63,431 bases of DNA, from NCBI GenBank assembly GCA_016861105.1, contig BOKS01000018.1, forward strand, positions 1-63,431. The letters run 5' to 3'. The DNA comes from Betaproteobacteria bacterium (GTDB lineage: Bacteria > Pseudomonadota > Gammaproteobacteria > Burkholderiales > Casimicrobiaceae). Of this stretch, positions 1 to 7,872 are shown piece by piece. A program made the translations under genes and the position numbers. A model generated the notes under the pieces. That model searched no databases. It was not told the DNA's origin and was given only the letters and a program-made list of their open reading frames with translations. How positions within the stretch are numbered: the first letter of the stretch is position 1; the number at the start of each line of letters is the position of its first letter.

Positions 1-281
1 TTCGCCTTGAACGTCGGTGAGTGGTTCCTGCGAGGTCGTTTCATGCTCTCTGCTCCTCGGCGACCAAGCGCCATTAGAGCAGAGCTACCCACCTATCCCC
101 CTGTCCGACTTTGCGGAGCCACTTCTGAGATCGCGATGATTCCGCGATCGATGACGTCGGCAATCAAGCGGACGGGGACGCTGGGGATCGCGTGCAGGTG
201 CCGTGCCGGTGGACGCCGCCCTACGCAACGGATGTTTCTCGCGCCACCCCCATCGCTCGATCGCCGCCCAGGAGGCAGTGC
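1..281. other. Left-edge region without a recognised gene
   Basis: I see no convincing gene here. Open frames exist on both strands but are short and lack family features. A GGAGG ribosome-binding site at 271-275 serves the gene starting at 282. No clear promoter hexamers were identified. Confidence 0.5.
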
Positions 282-1724
282 ATGCGTCGTCATTCGGTTC
301 GCTTGATCGCTCGCTCGTTCCTGGCCGCGCTGTTCCTCGGCGCACTGCCCGCCGCGGCCGCCACCGTCAGCGTGAACACGCTCGCCGACGAGCTCAATGC
401 CGACGGCGACTGCTCGCTTCGCGAAGCGGTCCAGGCGGCGAACACCAACGCCGCGGTCGACGCGTGCGTGGCGGGAACCCCCGGCGCCGACACCGTCGTC
501 CTGCCCGCGGGGACCATCCCCGTGAGCGTGACGATCAACATCACCGATGCCGTGACGATCCGCGGCGCAGGGCGCGCCAGCACGACGATCCAGCGCGGTG
601 CGACAACGGCGTTCAATGGCACGGGGGTGGTCGGCGCCACGCTGACGCTCGAGGACCTCGCCGTCGTCGGCGAGGTCAACACGGGCGGCACGCAGGACAT
701 CGCGATTACGCGCGTCGACTTCACGGGGTCGACGGGGACCATCGTGAACTCGCTGAACGGCGCCATCACGATCGCCGATGCGACGATGACCGGCGGCGTC
801 AACTCGCTGAACGGCACCATCGCGATCTCCAACAGCACGCTGACCGGCGACGGAGTGAACTCGAGCGGCGGCGCGTTGTCCGTAACCGACACCACGGTCA
901 CCGGGGGCGGCGTCAACTCCAACAGCGGTACGCTGAGCCTCACCCGCGTGCGCGTCCTCAACGCGCCGAGTACGGGCGTCAACACCTCCACGTCGCCGAT
1001 CACGCTGGTCGACTCGACCGTGGCGGGCGCTGGAAACGACGGCGTCAACTCGGGCAGCGGTGCGATCAGCATCACCCGCAGCACGATCTCCGGCAACGGC
1101 GACGACGGCGTCGGCTCTGGCACGTCGGCGGTCTCGATCGTGAATAGCACGGTCAGCGGCAACGGCGGGGTCGGCATCGTCGGCAACGGCACCATCACCC
1201 TCAACGCGGTGACGGTCGCAGGCAACGGCGAGGGCGGTCTCACCGGCTCGGGGACGTTCAGTCTGGTGAACACGATCGTCGCGCTGCACGCAGGCACCGA
1301 GGACGGCGACTGCGCGAATCCGGTTGCGTCCGCGCAGGAGAGCCTGGATTCGGACAACAGCTGCGGGCTCAACGCCGCAAACAACCGGCCTGGCGTCAAC
1401 CCGCTGCTCGGCCCGCTCGCCAACAACGGCGGGTCGACGCTCACTCACATGCCGCTGGCGGGCAGCCCCGCGATCGACGCCGGCTCGAACGCGGCCTGCC
1501 AGGCGGTCGACCAGCGCGGTGCCGCCCGGCCGGCCGACGGGGACGGCGACGGCACCGCGACGTGCGACATCGGCGCGGTGGAAGCTGCAGGCGGCGTCAC
1601 GCCGCCGCCGCCGCCACAGCCTCCGGCCAATATCCCCACGCTCTCGGAGTGGGGCCTGCTGGTGCTCGTGCTGCTGGTCGTGCTCTCCGCGGCGCGGATC
1701 GTGCCGGGGACGCGGCGACGCTGA
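282..1724 (+). CDS. CSLREA-domain beta-helix surface protein with IPTL-CTERM sorting signal
   Basis: A 480-residue secreted protein. It begins with a signal peptide (residues 1 to about 27), followed by the CSLREA motif at residues 44-49, a start typical of adhesin-like extracellular proteins. Residues about 90-340 are short Gly/Ser/Thr/Asn-rich repeats (GVNS, TVTG, STISG) expected of a right-handed parallel beta-helix. The C-terminus carries IPTLSEWG (451-458), a hydrophobic segment and a final Arg cluster, the IPTL-CTERM signal processed by exosortase-type sorting enzymes known from betaproteobacteria. The ATG at 282 is chosen because GGAGG lies 6 bases upstream and the signal peptide starts there. 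No exosortase is in the window. Its position beside a polysaccharide locus fits the known association of exosortase systems with exopolysaccharide genes. Confidence 0.9.
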   Translation: MRRHSVRLIARSFLAALFLGALPAAAATVSVNTLADELNADGDCSLREAVQAANTNAAVDACVAGTPGADTVVLPAGTIPVSVTINITDAVTIRGAGRASTTIQRGATTAFNGTGVVGATLTLEDLAVVGEVNTGGTQDIAITRVDFTGSTGTIVNSLNGAITIADATMTGGVNSLNGTIAISNSTLTGDGVNSSGGALSVTDTTVTGGGVNSNSGTLSLTRVRVLNAPSTGVNTSTSPITLVDSTVAGAGNDGVNSGSGAISITRSTISGNGDDGVGSGTSAVSIVNSTVSGNGGVGIVGNGTITLNAVTVAGNGEGGLTGSGTFSLVNTIVALHAGTEDGDCANPVASAQESLDSDNSCGLNAANNRPGVNPLLGPLANNGGSTLTHMPLAGSPAIDAGSNAACQAVDQRGAARPADGDGDGTATCDIGAVEAAGGVTPPPPPQPPANIPTLSEWGLLVLVLLVVLSAARIVPGTRRR

Positions 1725-1800
1725 CCGTATCGCCGGAGCGGTCGCCGACCCCGGCATAACGAGCGGCCCCCACGGGGGTACCGCAGCGCCGGGCGAAGGA

Positions 1801-1864
1801 GCGTCGGTCGCGCCGGCGACCGACGCCCGCGGGGTCGCCTGTGCGGTGCGCATCTCCGCACCGC
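1801..1864. terminator. Two strong GC hairpins in tandem
   Basis: A perfect 11-bp stem (GCGTCGGTCGC / GCGACCGACGC, loop GCCG) occupies 1801-1826. An 8-bp stem (GCGGTGCG / CGCACCGC, 6-nt loop) follows at 1843-1864. They lie between the IPTL-CTERM gene and the next start. There is no T-run, so this is a possible factor-dependent or weak terminator only. Confidence 0.4.
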
Positions 1865-1955
1865 GGGCATGCCGCGCCGCCAACGGCGCGAAGCCGCCGG
1901 CTATGCGGGGCGGATGCTTCCGCCCCCGGCGCATTGGCTGCTACGCTCGCTTCCG

Positions 1956-3455
1956 ATGACGCGCGTTCCGCTGCGGCGGTTTCCCGAGCGAGCTGATCGC
2001 CGCGACCGTGCCACCCGTGGTGTGACGCGTTTCCTCGCGCTGCTGGCGCTGCACCTCCTGGTCAGCTTCGCGCTGCTGCCGGACAACGTCGCGGCCTGGC
2101 ATCCGTTCCACCACGACGACTACGACAACCTCTCGGCCGGGGTCCGCGACGTCGCGCTCGCGCGTCCCCGACCGGTCTCGACGCTCGCGATCGCCGCAGT
2201 CGCCGACCTGGGACTTCCGCTCGCCTACGCCGCCCAGAACCTGCTCCTGGTCGTCTGCGTGGCGCTGTCGCTGCGCTTCGTCGAGCTGTTCGTCCGCGAC
2301 GGACGGCCGCTGCCGTGGACCGGCTGGGTGCCGGCGGCGGCGATCGCCTTCGCTTTCCCGTCCGCCGTCGACTACACCCGCTACTTCGGGCTGCTCACCA
2401 ATCTCGCGTCGGCCGCGTTCGGCCTCGGCGCGATGGTCGCGGCGGCCGCGATGGCGCGACGGCGCGCGCCCGCGCGGGCCGGATCGCTCGCCTTCCTCGC
2501 GTTGTGCGCGCTCTCCTTCCTGTCGAAGGAGGACTTCCTGCTGCCGATCCTGCTGACGTGCGCCGGCGCAGCGGCCTCGGGCGCGGCGCGGCGCTGGCTC
2601 GCGCTCGGCGCGATCGTCGTCCTGATGTTCCTCGCGACGCTCGCGATGGGGCGTGCCATGGGCAGCGTGTTCGTCACGGGGACGCCGGGGCCGGCCGACC
2701 CGTACTACATCAGCTTCGCGCCGGGCTCCCTGTGGGACGCGTTCGCGGCGATGATGCTCCGGCCGGCGTATCCGCGCACGCTCCTGCTGGCCGCGCTCGG
2801 GGCCGTGGCGCTCGCGGTGCTCGCGCTGCGCCGGGACGCGACGACCGCGATGCGCCTCGTCCTGCTGCCCGCGATCGCGCTGTCGCTGCTCGCACCCTAC
2901 GCGATCTTCCCGAACCACACGTCCCTCTACTACGCATTCCTGCCCGCGACGCTCCTGGCGGCCGCGCTCGCGGCGGTACTTCATGCGCCCGCGGCGGACG
3001 CGCCGGCGCGCATGCGCGCCGCCGGCGCGCTGCTGCTCGGCGTCGCGATCGCGGCCGTCGCGGGCTCGTACGACGCCCGCCGCGATCTCGCGCGGCACTA
3101 TGCGCGGCACGCGAGCTACAACCGCGCGATCGCCGACTTTCTCGCCGAGCGGCGCGACGCTCTCGCCGGGAACGCCGTGGCCGTGCACGGACTCGCCGGC
3201 CCGTCGCCGTGGTCGAACAGCACCGGCGCCTACCTCGAACGCTTCCTCGGGCGGCGCGTCGACTGGCACGTGTTCGTGCCGGTCGAGGATCCCTTCTACC
3301 GGTTCGGCACGAAGCCCGGCGGCACGGTGCACGTGCATCCCGCGGCGCGCGCCTGCGAGATCGCCGGCGCACCGGGCATCGAGCACGTGGTCGTCGGCGC
3401 GGACGGGCGAGCGCGGGTGGTGTCGGATTGCACCGAGGCGACGTCGGCCCGATAG
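1956..3455 (+). CDS. Multi-pass membrane protein, probable GT-C type glycosyltransferase
   Basis: A 499-residue integral membrane protein with about ten hydrophobic segments and a soluble C-terminal tail. After the first membrane segment comes HHDDYDN with acidic residues D54 and D55. A paired acidic motif in the first periplasmic loop is the catalytic signature of GT-C enzymes, which use polyprenyl-phosphate sugars. A second hydrophilic loop around residues 240-260 contains GTPGPADPYY. I do not recognise a precise family. It runs convergent to the GtrA/GtrB-like operon and could be its periplasmic transferase (inference). The ATG at 1956 precedes an Arg-rich cytosolic N-terminus; an upstream in-frame ATG at 1869 is possible but adds an unlikely leader. 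Confidence 0.7.
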   Translation: MTRVPLRRFPERADRRDRATRGVTRFLALLALHLLVSFALLPDNVAAWHPFHHDDYDNLSAGVRDVALARPRPVSTLAIAAVADLGLPLAYAAQNLLLVVCVALSLRFVELFVRDGRPLPWTGWVPAAAIAFAFPSAVDYTRYFGLLTNLASAAFGLGAMVAAAAMARRRAPARAGSLAFLALCALSFLSKEDFLLPILLTCAGAAASGAARRWLALGAIVVLMFLATLAMGRAMGSVFVTGTPGPADPYYISFAPGSLWDAFAAMMLRPAYPRTLLLAALGAVALAVLALRRDATTAMRLVLLPAIALSLLAPYAIFPNHTSLYYAFLPATLLAAALAAVLHAPAADAPARMRAAGALLLGVAIAAVAGSYDARRDLARHYARHASYNRAIADFLAERRDALAGNAVAVHGLAGPSPWSNSTGAYLERFLGRRVDWHVFVPVEDPFYRFGTKPGGTVHVHPAARACEIAGAPGIEHVVVGADGRARVVSDCTEATSAR

Positions 3456-3484
3456 CGCCTCACGTCCGCCACACCTGCGCTGCG

Positions 3485-3874
3485 CTACGGCGCGGGCTCC
3501 CGCTCCCGCCGCGCGAACAGCGCGCGCGACAGCACGAAGCCGACGGGCACGGTGACGGCGAGCACCGCGATCGCCGCGAGTTCGCGCGACGCGAGGCCGG
3601 ACTCGACGAGCATCCGCAGCGCGACCACGCCGACGACGTACTGGACGACGTAGACGAGCGGGAACGCGAGGAACGTCTGCCACGACGCTGCGGCCGCGAA
3701 CACGTAGCGCGACTGCAGCACGTACGCGATGCCGATGCCGGCGACGAAGGCGACCGTGTACGCCCACGCGTAGGGCATCGCGCGCAGCAGCGCGAGGTAG
3801 AGCGCGTAGGTGACGGCGGTGTTGACCGCGCCGGCGACGACGTAGCGGAGGATGCGTCCGCCGTGCCGGCTCAC
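3485..3874 (-). CDS. GtrA-family membrane protein, probable polyprenyl-phosphate-sugar flippase
   Basis: A 129-residue protein with four membrane segments and the GtrA-like start RYVVAGAVNTAVTY. GtrA proteins are thought to flip undecaprenyl-phosphate-linked sugar across the inner membrane. The GTG start at 3874 overlaps the stop of the upstream gene in a GTGA arrangement, so translation is probably coupled. It is the last gene of an operon whose second member is a GtrB-like glycosyltransferase. The order aminotransferase, glycosyltransferase, WxcM, small membrane protein resembles my recollection of wxcK-L-M-N of Xanthomonas campestris. Confidence 0.85.
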   Translation of the reverse strand: MSRHGGRILRYVVAGAVNTAVTYALYLALLRAMPYAWAYTVAFVAGIGIAYVLQSRYVFAAAASWQTFLAFPLVYVVQYVVGVVALRMLVESGLASRELAAIAVLAVTVPVGFVLSRALFARREREPAP

Positions 3875-4812
3875 GCCGCGTCCTTCGCCGCGACGAGCCG
3901 GCGGAACTCGTCGTAGTCGCGGACGTAGTCGTCGGGATCGTAGGGGTCGGAGGCGAACACGGCGAGCAGCGCGTCCGGCGAGTACTTGTACTGGATGCCC
4001 CAGACCAGCGGCGGCAGGTGCAAACCGAGCGCGGGCGAGTCGAGCAGGAATTCCTGTCGCGTACGGCCGTCGTCGGCGACGACCGCGCAGCTGCCGCGCA
4101 GGCACACGAGGAACTGGTGGCAGCGACGGTGCGCGTGCTCGCCGCGCGTCTCGCGGCTGGGAACGTCGAACACGAAGAAGCTGCGGCGCACGGGGAAGGG
4201 CACGTGGCGCCCGAACTCCGCGACGGCGAGGCTGCCCCGCAGGTCGCGCGCCACGGTGAGCCGGTGCAGCGTGACACCGGCGACCTTCGTGGCGCCCTCG
4301 GCGCCCGGCGGCGGCGCCGCGGCGGACTCCGGGCCCGGCGCGCCGGCGTCGACGTAGCCGACGATGCGCGCGGGGTTGCCGACGACGATCGCGAGCGGCG
4401 GCACCGAGCGCACGACGACCGCGCCGGCGCCGACCATGGCGCCGGCGCCGATCGTGACGCCCGGCAGGATCGTCGCGTTGGCGCCGATCGACGCGCCGGC
4501 CCGCACGAGCGTCGCCGCGAACTTCGCCGGAGGCCGGCGGCTGCGCGGGAACGGGTCGTTGGTGAACGTGGCGTTCGGTCCCACGAACACGTCGTCCTCG
4601 AGGCGCACGCCGTCCCAGAGCTGGACGCCGGACTTGAGCGTCACGCGGTCGCCGACGACGACATCGTTCTCGACGAACACGTGGTCGCAGACGTTGCAGT
4701 CGGCACCGATGCGCGCGCCGGGCAGCACGTGCGCGAACGCCCACACGCGCGTGCGCGGTCCCACGTCGCCCGACTCGCACAGGCCCTGCGGGTGCACGAA
4801 CACGTCCTTCAC
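3871..4812 (-). CDS. wxcM: Bifunctional sugar acetyltransferase / 3,4-ketoisomerase (WxcM type)
   Basis: A 313-residue two-domain enzyme of dTDP-amino-sugar synthesis. Residues 1 to about 155 form a left-handed beta-helix acyltransferase with hexapeptide repeats (for example IGANATILPGVTIGAG) and the terminal VVVGNPARIVG. A Pro/Ala-rich linker follows. From about residue 180 lies an FdtA/QdtA-like cupin with GEHAHRRCHQF and LHLPPLVWG motifs. Known relatives convert dTDP-4-keto-6-deoxyglucose to the 3-keto isomer and acetylate the later 3-amino sugar, giving Fuc3NAc or Qui3NAc. The sequence does not tell which epimer. The GTG start at 4812 overlaps the preceding stop (GTGA) and has GGGGGA upstream. 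The aminotransferase needed between the two steps is in the same operon. Confidence 0.9.
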   Translation of the reverse strand: MKDVFVHPQGLCESGDVGPRTRVWAFAHVLPGARIGADCNVCDHVFVENDVVVGDRVTLKSGVQLWDGVRLEDDVFVGPNATFTNDPFPRSRRPPAKFAATLVRAGASIGANATILPGVTIGAGAMVGAGAVVVRSVPPLAIVVGNPARIVGYVDAGAPGPESAAAPPPGAEGATKVAGVTLHRLTVARDLRGSLAVAEFGRHVPFPVRRSFFVFDVPSRETRGEHAHRRCHQFLVCLRGSCAVVADDGRTRQEFLLDSPALGLHLPPLVWGIQYKYSPDALLAVFASDPYDPDDYVRDYDEFRRLVAAKDAA

Positions 4813-5819
4813 GCCGCGTCCCCCGCATCGGGGAAGCGCGCGCGGCTCGCGATCACGAACCCGGGGCGACGCTTGGTGTTCTCGAACGCTCGCCACGTGT
4901 AGGCGCCGAGGATGCCGAAGCCGACCATGTTGAGCGCGCCGAAGAAGACGATCACGAGCATCGTCGCGGCGTAACCCGGCACGTCGATGCCGCCGGCGAA
5001 GCGCGCGAAGAGCACGACCGCGCCGAGGACGACGGAGGCCGCGAGCCCGAGCGCGCCGGCGCCGAGCAGCAGTCGGATCGGCAGGTCCGAGAACGCGAAC
5101 ACGCTGTCGGCGAGGTAGCGCAGCTTCCGCCGCCAGCTCCACGCGCTCGTGCCGTAGGGCCGGCGCCTGCGCTCGTAGCGCACGGCCGAGCGCCGGAAGC
5201 CGAGCCAGTAGACGAGTCCGACGAGCGACGAGTTGAGCTCGTCGAGCGCGATCAGGTTGTCGCGGAACCGCTGGTTGCAGCCGAAGAGGTCGACGCCGCC
5301 GACGGGGATCGCCGGCTGCACGAGCCAGCGGTAGGCACGCCAGAACAGGTCCGAGGCGACGCGCGACGCCCACGGGTCGGCGCGACCGGTGCGCTCGCCG
5401 ACGACGACGTCGGCCTCGTCGCGGTCGAGCACCTCGAAGAACGCGCGCACCACGTCGGGCGGGTCCTGCAGGTCGGCGGCCATCACCGCGAACTGCGGGC
5501 CGCCCGCCTCGGCCATGCCGGCGCGGATCGCGGCGAACGAGCCGAAGTTGCGCGACAGGCCGAGCAGCGTGGAGCGCAGCGCGCGCCGGGACAGGTTCGC
5601 GCGCAGCCACGCGAACGAGTCGTCGGGACTGCCGTCGACGACGAACACCGCTTCCAGCCGTCCGCCGAGCTCGCGATCGAGCGCTTCGAGCTGGTCGAGC
5701 AGCTCGGGCAGCGACTCGCGGTTGCGGTAGACCGGCACGACCACCGAGCAGCCGGCGCCCGGCGGGGCGAGGGCCGTCGTCGCGCGGACGTGCGCGTCAG
5801 GCAGCGGCGCGCCAGGCAT
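4809..5819 (-). CDS. Family 2 glycosyltransferase, GtrB/DPM1-like polyprenyl-phosphate glycosyltransferase
   Basis: A 336-residue protein. Residues about 20-245 form a GT-A fold with VVVPVYRN at the nucleotide-binding start and AADLQDPP, the acidic metal-binding motif typical of GtrB and dolichol-phosphate-mannose synthases. Two hydrophobic segments (about 255-280 and 290-315) anchor the C-terminus, as in GtrB. It most likely loads a sugar, here probably the 3-acetamido-3,6-dideoxyhexose made by its operon partners, onto undecaprenyl phosphate on the cytoplasmic face. It overlaps the upstream aminotransferase by 23 bp and the downstream wxcM by 4 bp, so the four genes form one translationally coupled unit. 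Confidence 0.9.
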   Translation of the reverse strand: MPGAPLPDAHVRATTALAPPGAGCSVVVPVYRNRESLPELLDQLEALDRELGGRLEAVFVVDGSPDDSFAWLRANLSRRALRSTLLGLSRNFGSFAAIRAGMAEAGGPQFAVMAADLQDPPDVVRAFFEVLDRDEADVVVGERTGRADPWASRVASDLFWRAYRWLVQPAIPVGGVDLFGCNQRFRDNLIALDELNSSLVGLVYWLGFRRSAVRYERRRRPYGTSAWSWRRKLRYLADSVFAFSDLPIRLLLGAGALGLAASVVLGAVVLFARFAGGIDVPGYAATMLVIVFFGALNMVGFGILGAYTWRAFENTKRRPGFVIASRARFPDAGDAA

Positions 5820-6924
5820 GGCAGGCGTCGATCACGCCGTCGACCTCGGCGTCGTCGAGATCGGGGAAGCAGGGAAGCGACAGCACTTCCCGCGCGAGGC
5901 GCTCGGTGACCGGCAGGCGGGGCGGAGGCGACAGCGGGTAGGCGGGCTGCAGGTGGTCGGGGACCGGATAGTGCACGTCGCTGCCGATCCCGCACGCCGC
6001 GAGGTGGGCGCGCAATGCGTCGCGCTGCGCGCAGCGCACGACGTAGAGGTGGACGACGTCGTCGTCCCCGCCGGCCGCGGGCACCGCGATCGCGGGGTGG
6101 CGCAGCGACGTCGCGTAGCGGCGCGCGATGGCGCGCCGCCGCGCGTTGCGTGCATCCAGCGCAGCGAGGCGATGCGCGAGCACGGCCGCCTGCACCTCGT
6201 CGAGCCGGCTGTTCACGCCGCCGGGCTCGCGGACCTCGTACTTGTCGCCCCAGCCGTACTGGCGCAGCGCGCGCAGCCGCGCCGCGAGCGCGCCGTCGCC
6301 GGTCAGCACGGCGCCGGCGTCGCCGAGCGCGCCGAGATTCTTCGTCGGGTAGAACGAGAAGCACGCCAGCGTGCCGAACGCGCCGGCCATCCGCCCTCCG
6401 CGCCGCGCGCCGTGCGCCTGCGCGCAGTCCTCGACCAGCGGCACGCCGCGTGCCGCGCACACGCTTGCGATCGCCTCGGCGTCGGCGAGGCGGCCGTACA
6501 GGTGGGTGACGATCACCGCCGCCGTGGACGGCGTCAGCGCCGCCTCGAGCGCGTGCACGTCGAGGTTCATCGACGGCACGGCGACGTCGGCGTAGACGGG
6601 CCGTGCGCCGGTGCGCCGGATGGCGGTGGTCGCGTACATGCCGGCATTCGCCACGGTGACCACGTCGCTGCCCGGCCCGATGCGAAGCGCGCGCAGCGCG
6701 AGCTCGATCGCGTCGGTCCCGTTGCCCACGCCGACGGCGTGCGCGACGCCGACATAGGCCGCGAACGCCGCCTCGAAGCGCCGCAACTCCTCGCCCAGCA
6801 CGTACCAGCCGCTGCGCGCCACGCGCGCGAGGACGCCGGCGATCGCGTCGTGCTCCTGCCGCGCGGCGCGCCCGAGGTCGTTGAACGGGACGCGCAGGCG
6901 CGCAAACGGGGCGGGGGCTTGCAT
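5797..6924 (-). CDS. DegT/DnrJ/EryC1-family sugar aminotransferase
   Basis: A 375-residue PLP enzyme. Residues GTDAIELALRAL (about 70-80) bind the cofactor phosphate. FSFYPTKNLGALGDAGA carries the PLP lysine, K195, and VEDCAQAHG holds the Asp that contacts the ring nitrogen. C-terminal DVHYP and FPDL motifs are typical of the family. It probably transaminates a 3-keto-6-deoxy sugar nucleotide made by the WxcM ketoisomerase domain (FdtB/QdtB-like role). The ATG at 6924 gives a normal family length. It is the first gene of the operon running to 3485 and is divergent from the methyltransferase at 7072. Confidence 0.92.
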   Translation of the reverse strand: MQAPAPFARLRVPFNDLGRAARQEHDAIAGVLARVARSGWYVLGEELRRFEAAFAAYVGVAHAVGVGNGTDAIELALRALRIGPGSDVVTVANAGMYATTAIRRTGARPVYADVAVPSMNLDVHALEAALTPSTAAVIVTHLYGRLADAEAIASVCAARGVPLVEDCAQAHGARRGGRMAGAFGTLACFSFYPTKNLGALGDAGAVLTGDGALAARLRALRQYGWGDKYEVREPGGVNSRLDEVQAAVLAHRLAALDARNARRRAIARRYATSLRHPAIAVPAAGGDDDVVHLYVVRCAQRDALRAHLAACGIGSDVHYPVPDHLQPAYPLSPPPRLPVTERLAREVLSLPCFPDLDDAEVDGVIDACHAWRAAA

Positions 6925-7071
6925 CGGGGTCGGCGAGACGCTCTGCGGGGCCTTCGCGCTGCGACTCGCTGCCGCACGCAGCCCGCCTGCTATCGTAGCA
7001 TCGCGTCGCGCACCGCCGGCGGTGGGCCGCGGTGGCCACGCTACACTTGCCCCGGCCCAGCGCCCCCGACG
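6925..7071. promoter_or_regulatory. Divergent promoter region with TGCTA-TCG-TAGCA palindrome
   Basis: This 147-bp gap separates the minus-strand amino-sugar operon from the plus-strand methyltransferase. A 13-bp palindrome, TGCTATCGTAGCA, lies at 6988-7000. On the minus strand it reads TGCTACGAT, which resembles an extended -10 element. TACACT at 7042-7047 is a possible -10 for the gene at 7072. No convincing -35 boxes are visible, so the assignments are tentative. Confidence 0.4.
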
Positions 7072-7872
7072 ATGCCCGCGCCCTCGTCCAACCCGTCCAC
7101 CGCCTACGCCGACCTCGGGATCCACTACGGCGACGGCTGGTACGACAAGCAGATCGCCGACCTGCTCGCCTCGGCACGCGTGTACGTGGCGTTCCTGTGG
7201 CGCTACGTGCAGCCGCGCTCGGTGCTCGACGTCGGCTGCGGGCGCGGGCCGTGGCTGCGCGCGTGGCACGAGCAGGGCGCCACGACGCTGCTCGGCTTCG
7301 ACGGCGCGTGGAACAGCCGGGCGAAGATGATCGATCCGGCGATCCGCTTCACGGCCGTCGATCTCAACAGGCCGTTCGCGCCGCCCGGTCCCGTGGACCT
7401 TGCCATGTCGCTGGAGACGGCCGAGCACCTCGACCCGGCGTCGGGCCCGGGCTTCGTCGCGAGCCTCGCGCAGGCCTCCGACCTGCTGCTGTTCTCGGCG
7501 GCGTACTCCTACCAGGGCGGCACGCAGCACGTCAACGAGCAGCCGCACAGCTACTGGGCGCGGCTGTTCGACGCGCACGGGTTCGCGCCCTTCGACCTGC
7601 TGCGCCCGGTGTTCTGGGGCGACGCGCGCGTCTGCTACTGGTACCGGCAGAACGCGTTCGTCTACGCGCGACGCGACAGTCCCGCCTGGGCGCGGCTGGC
7701 CGCGCAGGGCCTCGCGCCGATGGCCGACGTGCGCTTCATGGACTGCGTGCATCCCGATCTCTACCGGATGAAGGTCGACGGCGAGATCCCGCTGTCGCTG
7801 CACCTCGCGGACCTGTGGCCGAGCGTGCGGCGCGCGATCGCGCGGCGGCTGCGGCGCGACGCGCGCCGCTAG
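7072..7872 (+). CDS. SAM-dependent class I methyltransferase
   Basis: A 266-residue cytosolic protein with a Rossmann methyltransferase core. The SAM-binding loop VLDVGCGRG includes D53, and SLETAEHLD is the later family motif. The substrate is not evident. Placement between the amino-sugar module and the ABC exporter suggests methylation of a polysaccharide or its precursor. Chain-terminating methylation recognised by Wzt tails is known in ABC-exported O-antigens and would fit, but this is inference. Its TAG stop lies inside a CTAG palindrome shared with the convergent wzt stop. Confidence 0.8.
   Translation: MPAPSSNPSTAYADLGIHYGDGWYDKQIADLLASARVYVAFLWRYVQPRSVLDVGCGRGPWLRAWHEQGATTLLGFDGAWNSRAKMIDPAIRFTAVDLNRPFAPPGPVDLAMSLETAEHLDPASGPGFVASLAQASDLLLFSAAYSYQGGTQHVNEQPHSYWARLFDAHGFAPFDLLRPVFWGDARVCYWYRQNAFVYARRDSPAWARLAAQGLAPMADVRFMDCVHPDLYRMKVDGEIPLSLHLADLWPSVRRAIARRLRRDARR

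Noticed and set aside
93..1934. A 613-codon open frame on the minus strand across the IPTL-CTERM gene
   Set aside because: The translation is Arg/Ala-rich without motifs and is antisense to a gene with signal peptide, CSLREA and sorting signal. It is a high-GC shadow frame.
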